Origin: Oscillospiraceae bacterium
GTDB taxonomy: Bacteria > Bacillota > Clostridia > Oscillospirales > Acutalibacteraceae
Assembly: GCA_902792985.1 (NCBI GenBank)
Contig: CADBBT010000005.1
Location: 61,089 to 125,088 of the forward strand
Reading direction: 5' to 3'
Length of the DNA: 64,000 nucleotides
The notes under the pieces were generated by a model that saw nothing but the letters and a program-made list of their open reading frames with translations, ran no database searches and was not told the DNA's origin. Shown here in pieces: positions 1 through 8,932 of the stretch (positions are counted from its first letter, which is position 1; every line of letters starts with the position of its first letter). The translations under genes and the position numbers were made by a program.

Positions 1-69
1 GATGAAAGCCTGAAGATAGTCTTTCATGCCTTCCCAAATACCAGTGATCTTAGCAACGATATCTTTCAT
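1..69 (-). CDS. Small leaderless peptide, C-terminus cut by window edge
   Basis: Reading leftward from an ATG at 67-69, the visible protein begins MKDIVAKITGIWEGMKDYLQ and runs off the window. A GGAAGGAGG-type ribosome binding site lies about 10 nt upstream. The first residues form an amphipathic helix with lysines and aspartates on one face, and there is no signal peptide. The MKD start and hydrophobic spacing resemble the 46-residue peptide encoded at 35418-35558. I place it with the dispersed small-peptide group of this window; function unknown. Being truncated, its length cannot be judged. Confidence 0.6.
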   Translation of the reverse strand, partial: MKDIVAKITGIWEGMKDYLQAFI

Positions 70-311
70 TATGAGTGTCCTCCTTCCTCGAAGAATTACA
101 AAACATAATCGTTTTGCTATGCATATATTAACACATTATTCACAGCTTTTCAATATGTAAAATTGCACAAACATCACTGCATTTTTTTATCTATTTTTGC
201 CGTGCAGCGAAATAGTTTTTAAAGGAATCAACCATATCTTGTGTTTAAAAGGCCCCACGACACAATTCATCGTGCACGGAGGAGGCCCGGTTTCCCCTTT
301 GTCTGCGGTGC

Positions 312-340
312 TTGCAAAAGACGCCGCTTTGTGCTATACT
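312..340 (+). promoter_or_regulatory. Sigma-A promoter of the M23 peptidase gene
   Basis: TTGCAA at 312-317 and TATACT at 335-340 are separated by 17 nt. They lie about 37 nt upstream of the GTG start at 377. The rest of 70-311 is AT-rich leader for the leftward small peptide plus unremarkable spacer. Confidence 0.65.
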
Positions 341-376
341 ACTAATTAATAGCTTTACGGGAAAGGAGCGGTCGGT

Positions 377-2239
377 GTGCCACGCAGAGAAAAACGCGCA
401 AAAAAAGCGGACGTTTACGCTGTTTATGACGGCAGAGAAGCTGCACGCATCATTGAGCCGACCGAAGAAGGCGCACGCGTGCTGCCCGTTTGTCCTTCCC
501 TTTTTGAAAACGCAAAGGGCGCAAGCGCGTTTTCGCCCGATCGCCTGATCGAATATGTCTTTCGCTTTGCGGCGTTTCTCGGCGATTTTACGCTGACCGC
601 CCTGTTGTTCGTGTTTCACCGCTACGGCACCGCCCTGCTTTCGCTGCTGCGGCGCGGCGCAGCCTTTTTCGGACAGCGTTTTTCCGTGATCGCGGAAATG
701 CTGCTCGCCTTTCCCTACGCGGTCGCGGACGATGCGCGTGATCTGCGCCGAAAGCTTTCGGTGATCCATCGCCAGGCAAAAGACGCCAGCCGGACCGTGG
801 ACAGCCGTTCGGTCTATCTGCGCTTTTTTGCACAGGAAGTGCGCATGCGCCGCGGCGTTTGGCGCGTTTTGGGAAACACGGCGTTCCCGCTGCTGACCGT
901 GCTTTTTGCCGTTGTTGTGAGCGTGAACCTGTTTTCTTCCGGCTATGCGCTGGAGGTGCGGCTCGGCGGCGAAAGTCTCGGCTATATTGAAAACGAGCAG
1001 GTGTTTGACGAAGCCAAGGAACACGCGCTGTCGCTTTTGCGCGCGAGCGAAGAGACCGAGCAGGCGCTGCAAAACAGCGTGCCGACCTTCCGCCTTTGCC
1101 GTGCGAAGCTGACGGACATTCAAAACAGCGCTGTGCTTTGCGAAAAGCTGCTGCAAAGCGGCAACGTTGCGCTCACCCACGCCTGCGGCGTGTTTATTGA
1201 CGGCACATTCTTATGCGCCGTGCGCAACGAGGCCGACGCGGTTTCCGCCTTTGACCGGCTGTTGACCGCCGCGCAGAAAAAGGACGCCGACGCCACGGTC
1301 GGCTTTGCCGAGGAAATCAGCTATGTGGACGGGCTGTATCCCGATAACAGCGAAACGCTGCGCGATCCCCTTTCGCTTGCAAAAACATTAAAAGAAGAAA
1401 AGACCGCCGCCGTGATCCACACGGTCAAAAGCGGCGAATACATTTTTTCCATCGCGAACCAATACGGCGTGAGCACAGCCCAACTGCGCGCGCTGAATCC
1501 GTCGGTCGATTTTTCGCATATGACGGTCGGTCAAAAGATTCTGATCGCGCAGGCAACGAAATATGTGCATGTCAAGCTGATGAAAACGCAGACCAAAACA
1601 GCCGCGCAGCCGTTTGAAACCATCAAGCGCAAAAGCAGCGCGCTGCCGCAGGGCGCAACGCAGGTTTTGCAGGCCGGAAAAAACGGCAAAGCAAAAGTGA
1701 CCGAGCTGGTGACCTATGTGGACGGTACACAAACCGTGCGCAGCGTGATCCGTTCCAAAATGCTGGTCGCACCCGTGAATGAGATCTTGCTTGTTGGCAC
1801 CAACGAAGGCTACGGCGGCACCCAGTTCGCCTCCGGCTTCATCTGGCCGACGATCGGCGCCTACAGCCTTTCTTCACGCTTTGGTTACCGCAGCGCCCGC
1901 ATCTCCGGTTGGAGCTTCCACGGCGGCGTGGACATCATCAAAACCGGCGGCCATTCCACGGGTATGCCCGTTGTTGCCGCAGCGTCCGGCACGGTCATCG
2001 TTGCGCAAAAAGGCTATCGCGGCTACGGCCACACCGTTGTGGTTGACCACGGCAACGGCCTTTCGACCCGCTACGCCCATATGCAGCCCGGGTCGCTGCA
2101 AGTGCGTGTGGGACAATCCGTCTCACAGGGGCAGCAGCTCGGCCGCATCGGTTCCACAGGCAACGTCACGGGGCCGCACCTGCATTTTGAAGTGCTCAAA
2201 AACGGCACAAAAGTCAATCCACTGAATTACATCGGGTGA
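377..2239 (+). CDS. LysM/G5/M23 cell-wall metallopeptidase
   Basis: A 620-residue membrane-anchored peptidoglycan hydrolase. A hydrophobic segment at about residues 165-190 follows an unusually long, basic N-terminal region and probably anchors the protein. A LysM domain begins at about residue 348 (HTVKSGEYIFSIANQYG) and is followed by a G5-like linker (about 410-470). The C-terminal M23 (LytM-type) domain starts near residue 510. Its zinc ligands are visible as FHGGVD near residue 515 and HLHFEV near residue 601. The family cleaves peptide cross-links outside the membrane, and such LysM-G5-M23 proteins are common in spore formers, where some act in engulfment or germination. The start is GTG at 377 with AAGGAGCG 8 nt upstream. 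The TetR gene begins 4 bp after its stop. Confidence 0.9.
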   Translation: MPRREKRAKKADVYAVYDGREAARIIEPTEEGARVLPVCPSLFENAKGASAFSPDRLIEYVFRFAAFLGDFTLTALLFVFHRYGTALLSLLRRGAAFFGQRFSVIAEMLLAFPYAVADDARDLRRKLSVIHRQAKDASRTVDSRSVYLRFFAQEVRMRRGVWRVLGNTAFPLLTVLFAVVVSVNLFSSGYALEVRLGGESLGYIENEQVFDEAKEHALSLLRASEETEQALQNSVPTFRLCRAKLTDIQNSAVLCEKLLQSGNVALTHACGVFIDGTFLCAVRNEADAVSAFDRLLTAAQKKDADATVGFAEEISYVDGLYPDNSETLRDPLSLAKTLKEEKTAAVIHTVKSGEYIFSIANQYGVSTAQLRALNPSVDFSHMTVGQKILIAQATKYVHVKLMKTQTKTAAQPFETIKRKSSALPQGATQVLQAGKNGKAKVTELVTYVDGTQTVRSVIRSKMLVAPVNEILLVGTNEGYGGTQFASGFIWPTIGAYSLSSRFGYRSARISGWSFHGGVDIIKTGGHSTGMPVVAAASGTVIVAQKGYRGYGHTVVVDHGNGLSTRYAHMQPGSLQVRVGQSVSQGQQLGRIGSTGNVTGPHLHFEVLKNGTKVNPLNYIG

Positions 2240-2243
2240 AGAC

Positions 2244-2840
2244 ATGGGAAAAAAAGCATCCAAAGCAACCAAAAGCAAGATCGTCTCTGCGGCGTGGCGC
2301 CTGTTTTATGAGCAGGGCTATGAAAACACGACCGTGGACGAAATCATTGCGCTTTCCGGCACGTCCAAAGGCTCGTTCTATCATTATTTTGACGGCAAGG
2401 ATGCGCTGCTCGGCTCGCTGGCGTATTTGTTCGACGAAGAATATGAGCTGCTGCGCACGCAGATCCCGCCCCAGATGCACACCGTGGACGCGCTGTGCTT
2501 CCTCAACCGCGAACTGTTCGGCATGATCGAGAACCGCGTGGACATCAATCTGCTCACGCGCCTGTATTCGACCCAGCTCACGACCAAGGGAGAAAAGCAT
2601 TTGCTTGACCATAACCGTGTGTATTACAAACTCTTGCGCAAACTTGTGCTTGAAGGGCAGGAAAAAGGCGAGCTGACCAAAGACAAGAGCGTCAACGACA
2701 TTGTGCGCCTGTATGCGATGGCCGAACGCGCCCTGCTGTATGACTGGTGCCTTTGCGGCGGGGATTACTCGCTGCAGGATTATGCCGCCTCTGTAATGCC
2801 GATGTTTTTGGACGGACTGCGAGTGAAGCGTGAAACGTGA
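2244..2840 (+). CDS. TetR/AcrR family transcriptional regulator
   Basis: A 198-residue protein with the typical N-terminal TetR helix-turn-helix at about residues 8-55 (TVDEIIALSGTSKGSFYHYF, the family signature), followed by an all-helical ligand-binding region of normal length. It starts 4 bp after the M23 peptidase gene, so the two are probably co-transcribed and this regulator may control that unit. No palindromic operator was evident in the 5' region of the peptidase gene. Ligand and regulon cannot be deduced. Confidence 0.9.
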   Translation: MGKKASKATKSKIVSAAWRLFYEQGYENTTVDEIIALSGTSKGSFYHYFDGKDALLGSLAYLFDEEYELLRTQIPPQMHTVDALCFLNRELFGMIENRVDINLLTRLYSTQLTTKGEKHLLDHNRVYYKLLRKLVLEGQEKGELTKDKSVNDIVRLYAMAERALLYDWCLCGGDYSLQDYAASVMPMFLDGLRVKRET

Positions 2841-2879
2841 TGCGTATCTGTCGTTTTTCTTACATTTTTCGAAAAGCAC

Positions 2880-2908
2880 TTGCAAAACGCAGGCGCTTTT
2901 TCTATAAT
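2880..2908 (+). promoter_or_regulatory. Sigma-A promoter of the small lipoprotein gene
   Basis: TTGCAA (2880-2885), 17-nt spacer, TATAAT (2903-2908), about 40 nt upstream of the ATG at 2949. The gene is therefore transcribed independently of the TetR gene. Confidence 0.75.
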
Positions 2909-2948
2909 ATATGAAGAAAAACGCGAAAACAAAAAAGGAGAGATCGAT

Positions 2949-3371
2949 ATGAAACTGAAAAAAGCTTTCTGTGCCGCACTGCTGCTTTGCATGATCGCCG
3001 CGCTGTTTTGCGCCTGCGGAAAAGCACAAAAGGGCGATGTGAGCGCGGTGGAACGCACGATCCCGCAGGACGCGAAGTATTCCGCCGAGGAGATCGGCGC
3101 GGCGATGGATCTTGTGGAACGCAAATTCGCGCGCGATTTCCGGGGCTGCACCCTGCAAAAGCTGTGGTATGACAACACGCAGGCGAAAGCGGAAGCAGAA
3201 TGGGCGCAGGATTACCACACGGACGAGGCGATCGTGCTGTTTTCGAACTTCCATGTCAGTGAAAACGGCGGCGACGGCAGCCTCAACAGCCCATACGATT
3301 ACACAAACTGGAACTGGGTGCTTGTGCGAAACAACGGCGGCAACTGGGTTTTGCAAACGTGGGGTTATTGA
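2949..3371 (+). CDS. Small secreted lipoprotein of unknown function
   Basis: A 140-residue protein with a lipoprotein signal peptide: KLKK, a hydrophobic core, then a lipobox ending in FCACG near residue 20, with Cys as the predicted lipidated residue. The mature part is hydrophilic with a Trp/Asn-rich C-terminus (DYTNWNWVLVRNNGGNWVLQ), suggesting a small beta-rich domain facing the wall. The start at 2949 is chosen over in-frame upstream codons because GGAGAG sits 5-8 nt before it and the signal peptide starts there. No family recognised. Confidence 0.75.
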   Translation: MKLKKAFCAALLLCMIAALFCACGKAQKGDVSAVERTIPQDAKYSAEEIGAAMDLVERKFARDFRGCTLQKLWYDNTQAKAEAEWAQDYHTDEAIVLFSNFHVSENGGDGSLNSPYDYTNWNWVLVRNNGGNWVLQTWGY

Positions 3372-3425
3372 GAAAAAAAGGAGAGGCTGTCGCATTTTTC
3401 GAAAAGCTTCAAAGCAAATAAAAAG

Positions 3426-3469
3426 AAGTGCTTGTATCCCAAATGATTTTGCGGTACAAGCACTTTTTT
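3426..3469 (+). terminator. Rho-independent terminator after the lipoprotein gene
   Basis: A perfect 11-bp stem (AAGTGCTTGTA at 3426-3436 with TACAAGCACTT at 3455-3465) followed by a T run. It lies 55 nt after the lipoprotein stop. Confidence 0.85.
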
Positions 3470-3585
3470 CGTTAGAATCTATTGAAAACAAAACAGTTTT
3501 TTGCTTTGACTCGTCGTTTTTATCTAAATGCGAAACCCCTTTTTTTACTCCGATTGATAAATTTTCCGCTGCATTTACCCTCCTT

Positions 3586-3770
3586 GCGCACGGCTTCGCC
3601 GTGCGCACCGGCGGCGGGCAGGCTCCCTGCGGCCGCGCCGCAGGGAAAAAGGGGCGCAACAGCGCGCGCCCTTTTTTTGATTCGTCGAAGCGCCCCTTTT
3701 CGCCGGCGTGCTGCGCACGCCGGCGGCCCGCCCGCCGCCTGCTGAGCTGTGCCGCAAGGCACAGCTCAGC
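3586..3770. repeat. Branched multi-hairpin element, copy 1 (inverted orientation)
   Basis: A GC-rich nest of perfect palindromes between convergent genes. Arm 3586-3606 is GCGCACGGC/ttc/GCCGTGCGC. Closing stem 3610-3619 (GGCGGCGGGC) pairs with 3730-3739. Inside it are arm 3625-3645 (CCCTGCGGC/cgc/GCCGCAGGG), a stem AAAAGGGGCGC 3647-3657 with 3690-3700, and arm 3701-3725. A final 13-bp arm is at 3741-3770. The GCGCACGGC arm is the exact reverse complement of the one in copy 3, so this copy is inverted relative to copies 3 and 4. No open reading frame of quality is present. Function unknown. Confidence 0.85.
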
Positions 3771-3933
3771 CCGGACGAACCTTCCGAAGCATTCCGCCTG
3801 CATCTCATACGAATCTCAGGCAAACAGCCGCAAAAACGCAGAACCGCCGACCGGGGGGACTCCGGCCGACGGTTCTGAATCCATGGAGAGGTGATCAAGA
3901 TAATCAAAGAGAGTATTGCATATTGAAAGATGC

Positions 3934-5634
3934 TCAGGAAATCATCGCGAGCAGACCGCCGTCTTCTTCGGTTGGCGGCTGATAAACCGGCTCGTCCGCG
4001 CTGTTCTGTGTGAGCTTCATGAAGTCCACCTTCATCAGCGGGGTCTCCGGCAATTTTTTCAGTTCCACGATCTCCTTCGGCAAAGAAAACTTTGAAAAAT
4101 GCTGCTGAATATCATCGAGCATCATCTTTTCATAAGCTTCGCGGTTGCCGTTTTCATCGTTATAAGTGACAAACAAACGGATGATGGGCTTTCCGGTTTC
4201 TTTGGAAAAGCCTTTGACACAGCAGGCCTCTTTCACAAAGGAAAGCTCGCCCAAACGACGTTCAATGTCGGAGGGATATACGTTATAGCCTGAGATGATG
4301 ATCACGCGTTTTTTGCGGCCGGTGAAGAAATAGAAACCGTCTGCGTCGCGGTAACCGAGGTCGCCGGAGCGCACCCAGAGTTTTCCGCTTGCGTCTTTGG
4401 CAAGGCCTTCGCCGTCGTGGCCGTCATCGGTGTAATAGCCCTGCATGATCGTCGGACCCGAGATCACAAGCTCGCCGATCTCGCCAACAGGCATCGGGTT
4501 TCCTTCGTCGTCCCAGATGTCCATCTCAACGCCGTCGATCGGCAGACCGATCGAATTGGGCTTATATTCATCGACGGTGCAAACGCAGCAAACCGAGCCG
4601 ACTTCTGTCAGTCCGTAGCCCTGACGCAGTCTGCCAACGCCGCCCCATTTTTCAATGTGACGGTTGAACTCATCCATCATCGATTCCTGTGCGTCGTCGC
4701 CGCCGCAGAAGCCAAGACGGAAATGCTCCAGCCAAGGACCGTCAAAGTGTTTTTCTTCCATCAGTTTTTTGAACATGACCGGAATACCGACAAAGCCGAC
4801 CACGTTGTATTGGCGCATCAGGCGATTGAACAGCTTTGCGTCAAAATTCATCATCGGGATCAAGCGCACGCCGTTGCACATGGACATATGCATTGCGACG
4901 GACAGGCCGAAGCAATGGAACAGCGGCAAAACAATGATCTCCGCCTCTCTGCCGGGCACATGGATACGGTCAAGCTTTGACATGCGGAACACGATCTCGT
5001 TGATCGCGCGGGAAGAAAGCTTGATGGTCTTGCTCTTTCCGGTCGTGCCGCCGCCGTTGAGATAAACAGCGGGCTTATCGCAGTCGCAATGGATTTTAAC
5101 TTTTGATTTGCGAAAACGCCAAACGGCTTTCAGATATTCGTCGCGTTTATTGATTTTCGGGAACGCGCGCTTGAGGATCGCTTCGCCGGCGCCGACAACA
5201 GCCTTTTGCGCAACGAACGCGTAATCGGAGCTGTGGCACACAAGCACCGGGATGTTCAGTCCGTTGATCATTTCCGTGTGTTTTTTCACAAGCAGATCAA
5301 GCACCATGATGCCCTTGGAATGCAGAGAAGTCACGGTCTCCTCCACCACTTCCGGCGGCAGCAGCGGATGGATAAAGTTCACGATCACGCCGATCTTGTT
5401 GAGCGCATAAAACGCAACGATGCTCTGCACCGTGTTCGGCATAAAGACAGAATAAACGTCGCCGGGCTGCAGACCGAGCTCAATGCGGAAATAACCCGCG
5501 AGCGCGTCCATGTCGGCGATGATGCGCGTGTTCGTAAAAAACTTTCCGAAGTGCTGCTGGCAGTAATACTCGCCGTACTCTTCCGTACAGGCCTTGTAGT
5601 ATTCGTAACAGCTCATGTCCTTGGGTTCAACCAT
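3934..5634 (-). CDS. AMP-dependent acyl-CoA synthetase/ligase
   Basis: A 566-residue member of the ANL adenylate-forming superfamily, expected to activate a carboxylic acid to its acyl-CoA via an acyl-AMP. Visible motifs are the phosphate-binding loop NGGGTTGKSK at about residues 194-203, a YGLTEVG adenylation motif, SGDLGYRD and FFTGRKKRVIIISGYNV hinge motifs, and a near-C-terminal lysine in PLMKVDFMKL. The start at 5634 (MVEPKDMSC) is preferred over the ATG at 5643 because AGGGG abuts the latter but lies 9 nt from the former. It is divergent from the LuxR regulator and ferredoxin-oxidoreductase operon, suggesting joint use of an organic or branched-chain acid. Substrate not predictable. Confidence 0.88.
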   Translation of the reverse strand: MVEPKDMSCYEYYKACTEEYGEYYCQQHFGKFFTNTRIIADMDALAGYFRIELGLQPGDVYSVFMPNTVQSIVAFYALNKIGVIVNFIHPLLPPEVVEETVTSLHSKGIMVLDLLVKKHTEMINGLNIPVLVCHSSDYAFVAQKAVVGAGEAILKRAFPKINKRDEYLKAVWRFRKSKVKIHCDCDKPAVYLNGGGTTGKSKTIKLSSRAINEIVFRMSKLDRIHVPGREAEIIVLPLFHCFGLSVAMHMSMCNGVRLIPMMNFDAKLFNRLMRQYNVVGFVGIPVMFKKLMEEKHFDGPWLEHFRLGFCGGDDAQESMMDEFNRHIEKWGGVGRLRQGYGLTEVGSVCCVCTVDEYKPNSIGLPIDGVEMDIWDDEGNPMPVGEIGELVISGPTIMQGYYTDDGHDGEGLAKDASGKLWVRSGDLGYRDADGFYFFTGRKKRVIIISGYNVYPSDIERRLGELSFVKEACCVKGFSKETGKPIIRLFVTYNDENGNREAYEKMMLDDIQQHFSKFSLPKEIVELKKLPETPLMKVDFMKLTQNSADEPVYQPPTEEDGGLLAMIS

Positions 5635-5694
5635 GGTAAACATCCCCTAACAATTTTTTTATTCTTTTGGATTCAGAAACACATGACAAATTTC

Positions 5695-5747
5695 ATGTTG
5701 CATCTATTCTACACGCATTTGATTTAAAAAACATCGTTTATGTTGCA
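5695..5747. promoter_or_regulatory. Duplicated ATGTTGCA site in divergent promoter region
   Basis: The octamer ATGTTGCA occurs at 5695-5702 and again in the same orientation at 5740-5747 (45-bp offset, close to four helical turns). It lies between the acyl-CoA synthetase and LuxR-type regulator genes. This spacing is what a dimeric activator would use, so it is a candidate operator for the adjacent LuxR-type protein. Inference only. Confidence 0.3.
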
Positions 5748-5796
5748 CAAAAATCGGACTATTTTTCACCGTCCGTTTTTTTCTTTATCAAGACTA

Positions 5797-5825
5797 TTGT
5801 CATTTTTAAAAATATGTGATATAAT
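5797..5825 (+). promoter_or_regulatory. Sigma-A promoter of the LuxR-type regulator
   Basis: TTGTCA (5797-5802), 17-nt spacer, TATAAT (5820-5825), 33 nt before the ATG at 5859. Confidence 0.75.
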
Positions 5826-5858
5826 AGCGGATATTATGGGGATAAGAGGACTACATCA

Positions 5859-6866
5859 ATGGATACATCGCTGGAACTGGCATACGACCCCTTTGTATTC
5901 ACAACCGGCTCCTTTTCGCCGGGAGAAGCGGACGCTTTTTGCAGCACCTTTTCCGACGAGGAAACGCGCCGCATCGCCTGCGCGGAGCTGGAATACTACC
6001 GTGGCAACGTAGAAAAGGCTGCCGCGGAATTCGGCGCGCTGCTCGGCAGCGAAAGCGACAACATCGCCATCTCCGCCACTCTCGGCACCGCCATCAGTTC
6101 CCTTTCCGGCGGGGACATCAACATCATCATTCACCTGTACCGCTTCGCCAAGGAGCTGAGCGAATCCCACGCAGAGGACGATCCGCTCAAGAAGATGTGC
6201 GATTTTCTGCTGCTGTATTTCAACATTCTCTTGCATAACACCCCGGATATCCGCTTTCCGGCGTTCGGCGTACAGGCGTTTGACGTGCCGGAATCGCTGC
6301 GTCCCATGGCTTTCTATATTTATTCGCATTACCTGATCTCCATCAGTGACGTCGGCCGCGCCATCGGTATGGCGGAAGGCGCGCTGATCTTTATGAGACG
6401 CCCTTCCCCCGTTTCGGAGATCTACCTTTCCCTCATCATCTCCGTGGGCTATATGCTCCGTCAGGTGTGGGACAAGGCGGAATATTATTTTCGCTACGCC
6501 TGGGGCCTTGCGAAGCCGGACGGCATTCTGCTGCCGTTTGCGGAATTTCGCGGCATGCTCTCCGGTCTGCTGGAAAAATGCCTGCGCTTTGAAGAGCCGG
6601 CGGCTTACAAGAAGATCAGCAAGCTTTCCAACCGCTATCACAAGCAATGGGTATTTTTACATAATCTCCTGACCGGTGAAAAGATCTCCGACCGGCTGAC
6701 CGCGATCGAATTCAACGTCGCCTCTCTCGCCTCGCGCGGACTTTCCAACCAGGAGATCTCGGATTTTCTTGGCATCACACTCAACAGCGTGCGTGCCCAT
6801 CTGCGCAACATTTTCAACAAGCTCGCAATCAGCAGCCGTAAAGAGCTGCATCATTACGTGATATAA
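5859..6866 (+). CDS. LuxR-type transcriptional regulator with helical-repeat domain
   Basis: A 335-residue protein. The last 60 residues form a LuxR/NarL helix-turn-helix (SRGLSNQEISDFLGITLNSV ... then the RAHLRNIFNKL recognition helix region). The first 270 residues are helical and read like TPR-type repeats, as in MalT-like regulators, but no Walker A motif is present, so it is not a full STAND ATPase. It is followed after 29 bp by the ferredoxin gene of the 2-oxoacid oxidoreductase operon and is divergent from an acyl-CoA synthetase gene. It is the obvious candidate regulator of both. Effector unknown. Confidence 0.85.
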   Translation: MDTSLELAYDPFVFTTGSFSPGEADAFCSTFSDEETRRIACAELEYYRGNVEKAAAEFGALLGSESDNIAISATLGTAISSLSGGDINIIIHLYRFAKELSESHAEDDPLKKMCDFLLLYFNILLHNTPDIRFPAFGVQAFDVPESLRPMAFYIYSHYLISISDVGRAIGMAEGALIFMRRPSPVSEIYLSLIISVGYMLRQVWDKAEYYFRYAWGLAKPDGILLPFAEFRGMLSGLLEKCLRFEEPAAYKKISKLSNRYHKQWVFLHNLLTGEKISDRLTAIEFNVASLASRGLSNQEISDFLGITLNSVRAHLRNIFNKLAISSRKELHHYVI

Positions 6867-6895
6867 TTTTGTTCAGAAACAAGGAGGTCGAACGC

Positions 6896-7105
6896 ATGGT
6901 CGTAATCAATGATTCTTTGTGTAAGAACTGCGGCTATTGTGTCAAGTTTTGCCCGAAACACATTTTGGAGATGGGCAAAACCAGAAACAAACGAGGGCAC
7001 TTCTATCCGGTAATGACGGATGCGGACAAGTGCATCACCTGCGCCATCTGCGCAATGATGTGTCCGGAAGGCGCCATTGACGTGTCTGAGGATAAGGAGG
7101 GTTGA
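6896..7105 (+). CDS. 2x[4Fe-4S] ferredoxin subunit of 2-oxoacid oxidoreductase
   Basis: A 69-residue ferredoxin with two complete clusters, CKNCGYCVKFCP and CITCAICAMMCP, the delta-subunit type that accepts electrons inside 2-oxoacid:ferredoxin oxidoreductases. The start ATG at 6896 has AAGGAGGTCG directly upstream; an in-frame upstream start at 6869 would put the ribosome binding site inside the gene. It is first in a four-subunit operon with the alpha gene two bases downstream (stop 7105, ATG 7108), so translation is coupled. Confidence 0.9.
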   Translation: MVVINDSLCKNCGYCVKFCPKHILEMGKTRNKRGHFYPVMTDADKCITCAICAMMCPEGAIDVSEDKEG

Positions 7106-7107
7106 GC

Positions 7108-8187
7108 ATGGGCGAAAAAAAATTCATGAAAGGCAACGAAGCCATTGCCGAAGCTGCCGTTCGCGGCGGCTGCCGTTTTTTTGCCGGTTACCCGATCACC
7201 CCGCAGAATGAAATCCCCGAATACCTCTCCTGGCGTTTGCCGGAGGTTGGCGGCTCCTATGTGCAGGGCGAAAGCGAAGTGGCGTCGATCAATATGGTCT
7301 ACGGCGCATCCGCCATGGGTACGCGTGCCATGACGTCGTCCTCCGGCCCGGGCATCAGCCTGAAAGCCGAAGGCATCTCCTATCTTGCCGCTGCAATGCT
7401 TCCCGCGCTGATCGTCAACATCAGCCGCGGCGGTCCGGGTCTGGGTTCCATCCAGCCAGCGCAAAGCGACTATCTGCAGGCCACAAAAGCGCTCGGTCAC
7501 GGCGGTTTCCACGCAATGGTCTTTGCACCGAACTCTGCACAGGAGGCCGTCGACCTGGTCTATAACGCCTGGGATTATGCCGAGCGTGACCGCAACCCCG
7601 TGCTTGTGCTCATGGACGGTTGTCTGGGCAACATCATGGAGGAAGTGGAACTTCCGCCGATGAAGGAGCTTACGGACGAAGATATCCCCGAATGGAGCCT
7701 TTCACGCCGCAACGGCCGCGATTATCAGGGCAACATCACGCCGATCTACACCGAGCCCATCCTGGAAGGCATCAACATGATGAGCGGCGAGATGTATAAA
7801 GCCTGGGAAGAAGACGACGTCAAGGTGGAAGAATTCATGATGGACGACGCGGAATATGTGGTCGTTGCCTACGGTATCGCCTCGCGCGTTTCCAAGGAAG
7901 CGATCCTGCGTTTGCGCGAAGAGGGCTTCAAGGTCGGCATGATCCGTCCCATCACGCTCTTCCCCTTCCCGAAAAAGAATCTGCACGATCTGGATTACGA
8001 CCGCGTCAAAGCGATCATCGATGTGGAAATGACCATTCCGGCGCAGATGCGCGACGACATCGCCCTGCAGGTGATGGAGCGTGCGCCGATCTATGAATAC
8101 GGCCGTTCCGGCGGCATACTGCTGGACGACGACGGCGTTTATGAAGCGCTCAAAGAGATTGTGACAGGAGGGAACGACAATGGCTGA
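7108..8187 (+). CDS. vorB: 2-oxoacid:ferredoxin oxidoreductase, alpha subunit (VorB/KorA type)
   Basis: A 359-residue alpha subunit. The N-terminal pyrophosphate-binding domain has FFAGYPITPQNEIPEYLS and the signature SSSGPGISLKAEGISYLAAA. The C-terminal domain II shows AEYVVVAYGIASRVSKEA and MIRPITLFPFP. The enzyme decarboxylates a 2-oxoacid to acyl-CoA with reduction of ferredoxin. Separate delta, alpha, beta and gamma genes in this order match the 3-methyl-2-oxobutanoate or 2-oxoglutarate class; choosing between them needs a phylogeny. ATG 7108 is preferred to TTG 7102 because AGGAGG ends 7 nt before it. It overlaps the beta gene by 8 bp. Confidence 0.88.
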   Translation: MGEKKFMKGNEAIAEAAVRGGCRFFAGYPITPQNEIPEYLSWRLPEVGGSYVQGESEVASINMVYGASAMGTRAMTSSSGPGISLKAEGISYLAAAMLPALIVNISRGGPGLGSIQPAQSDYLQATKALGHGGFHAMVFAPNSAQEAVDLVYNAWDYAERDRNPVLVLMDGCLGNIMEEVELPPMKELTDEDIPEWSLSRRNGRDYQGNITPIYTEPILEGINMMSGEMYKAWEEDDVKVEEFMMDDAEYVVVAYGIASRVSKEAILRLREEGFKVGMIRPITLFPFPKKNLHDLDYDRVKAIIDVEMTIPAQMRDDIALQVMERAPIYEYGRSGGILLDDDGVYEALKEIVTGGNDNG

Positions 8188-8932
8188 ATATCATCGCTCT
8201 GACATGCTGGCCGCTTCACCGTCCGGTTATTGCCCCGGCTGTCTGCATTCGCTGGCGACCCGTCTGATCTCCGACGTTATCACTGAGCTCGGCCAGCAGG
8301 ACAACTCACTGAACGTCATCTCCGTCGGCTGCTCCGCGCTGAACCTGCTTTATTGGAGCGGCGACAACCTTTCTGTGGCGCACGGCCGCGCACCGGCTGC
8401 CGCAACGGGCGTTAAACGCACAAACCCCGAACGCCTTGTCTTCGCTTATCAGGGCGACGGCGACCTTGCGGCCATCGGCCTTGCGGAGATCATGTCCGCG
8501 GCGAACCGCGGCGAAAACTTCACGGTCATCTTCGCCAACAACCAGACCTACGGTATGACCGGCGGTCAGATGGCGCCGACAACGCTGATCGGTCAAAAGA
8601 CGACCACCACCGTTTACGGCCGTGACCCCGCCACCACGGGCTATCCCCTGAAGATGTGCGAGCTGATCTCACAGCTTCCCGCCCCTGCCTATGTGGCACG
8701 CTTTGCGCTGAACTCCCCGAAGGGCGTCCGCGAAGCGAGAGCCGGCATCAAAAAGGCATTTGAAATGCAGCTTGCCGGCAAAGGCTTCACCTTTGTGGAA
8801 CTGCTGACCAACTGCCCGACGAACTGGCATCTTTCCCCGATCGACACGCTCGAATACATGAACACAAATACGATGCAGTATTTTGTTCCCGGCGTTTATA
8901 AAGACATCACCGCAAAGGAGGCCCAGGCATGA
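8180..8932 (+). CDS. 2-oxoacid:ferredoxin oxidoreductase, beta (TPP-binding) subunit
   Basis: A 250-residue beta subunit. Early CPGC (residues 18-21) is typical of this subunit class. The thiamine-pyrophosphate/Mg motif is visible as YQGDGDLAAIGLAEI followed by NNQTYGMTGGQ, and the GRAPAAATGVKR loop is conserved. It catalyses decarboxylation together with VorB. It starts within the alpha gene (8-bp overlap, AGGAGG upstream) and its stop overlaps the gamma start (ATGA at 8929-8932), giving tight translational coupling. Confidence 0.9.
   Translation: MAEYHRSDMLAASPSGYCPGCLHSLATRLISDVITELGQQDNSLNVISVGCSALNLLYWSGDNLSVAHGRAPAAATGVKRTNPERLVFAYQGDGDLAAIGLAEIMSAANRGENFTVIFANNQTYGMTGGQMAPTTLIGQKTTTTVYGRDPATTGYPLKMCELISQLPAPAYVARFALNSPKGVREARAGIKKAFEMQLAGKGFTFVELLTNCPTNWHLSPIDTLEYMNTNTMQYFVPGVYKDITAKEAQA

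Noticed and set aside
1779-2225. Alternative-frame open reading inside the M23 peptidase
   Set aside because: Serine/alanine/proline-rich overlap frame with no ribosome binding site; the peptidase frame carries all motifs.
2214-3803. 529-codon minus-strand open frame across the TetR and lipoprotein genes
   Set aside because: Runs through the terminator and branched repeat; no start signal or homology.
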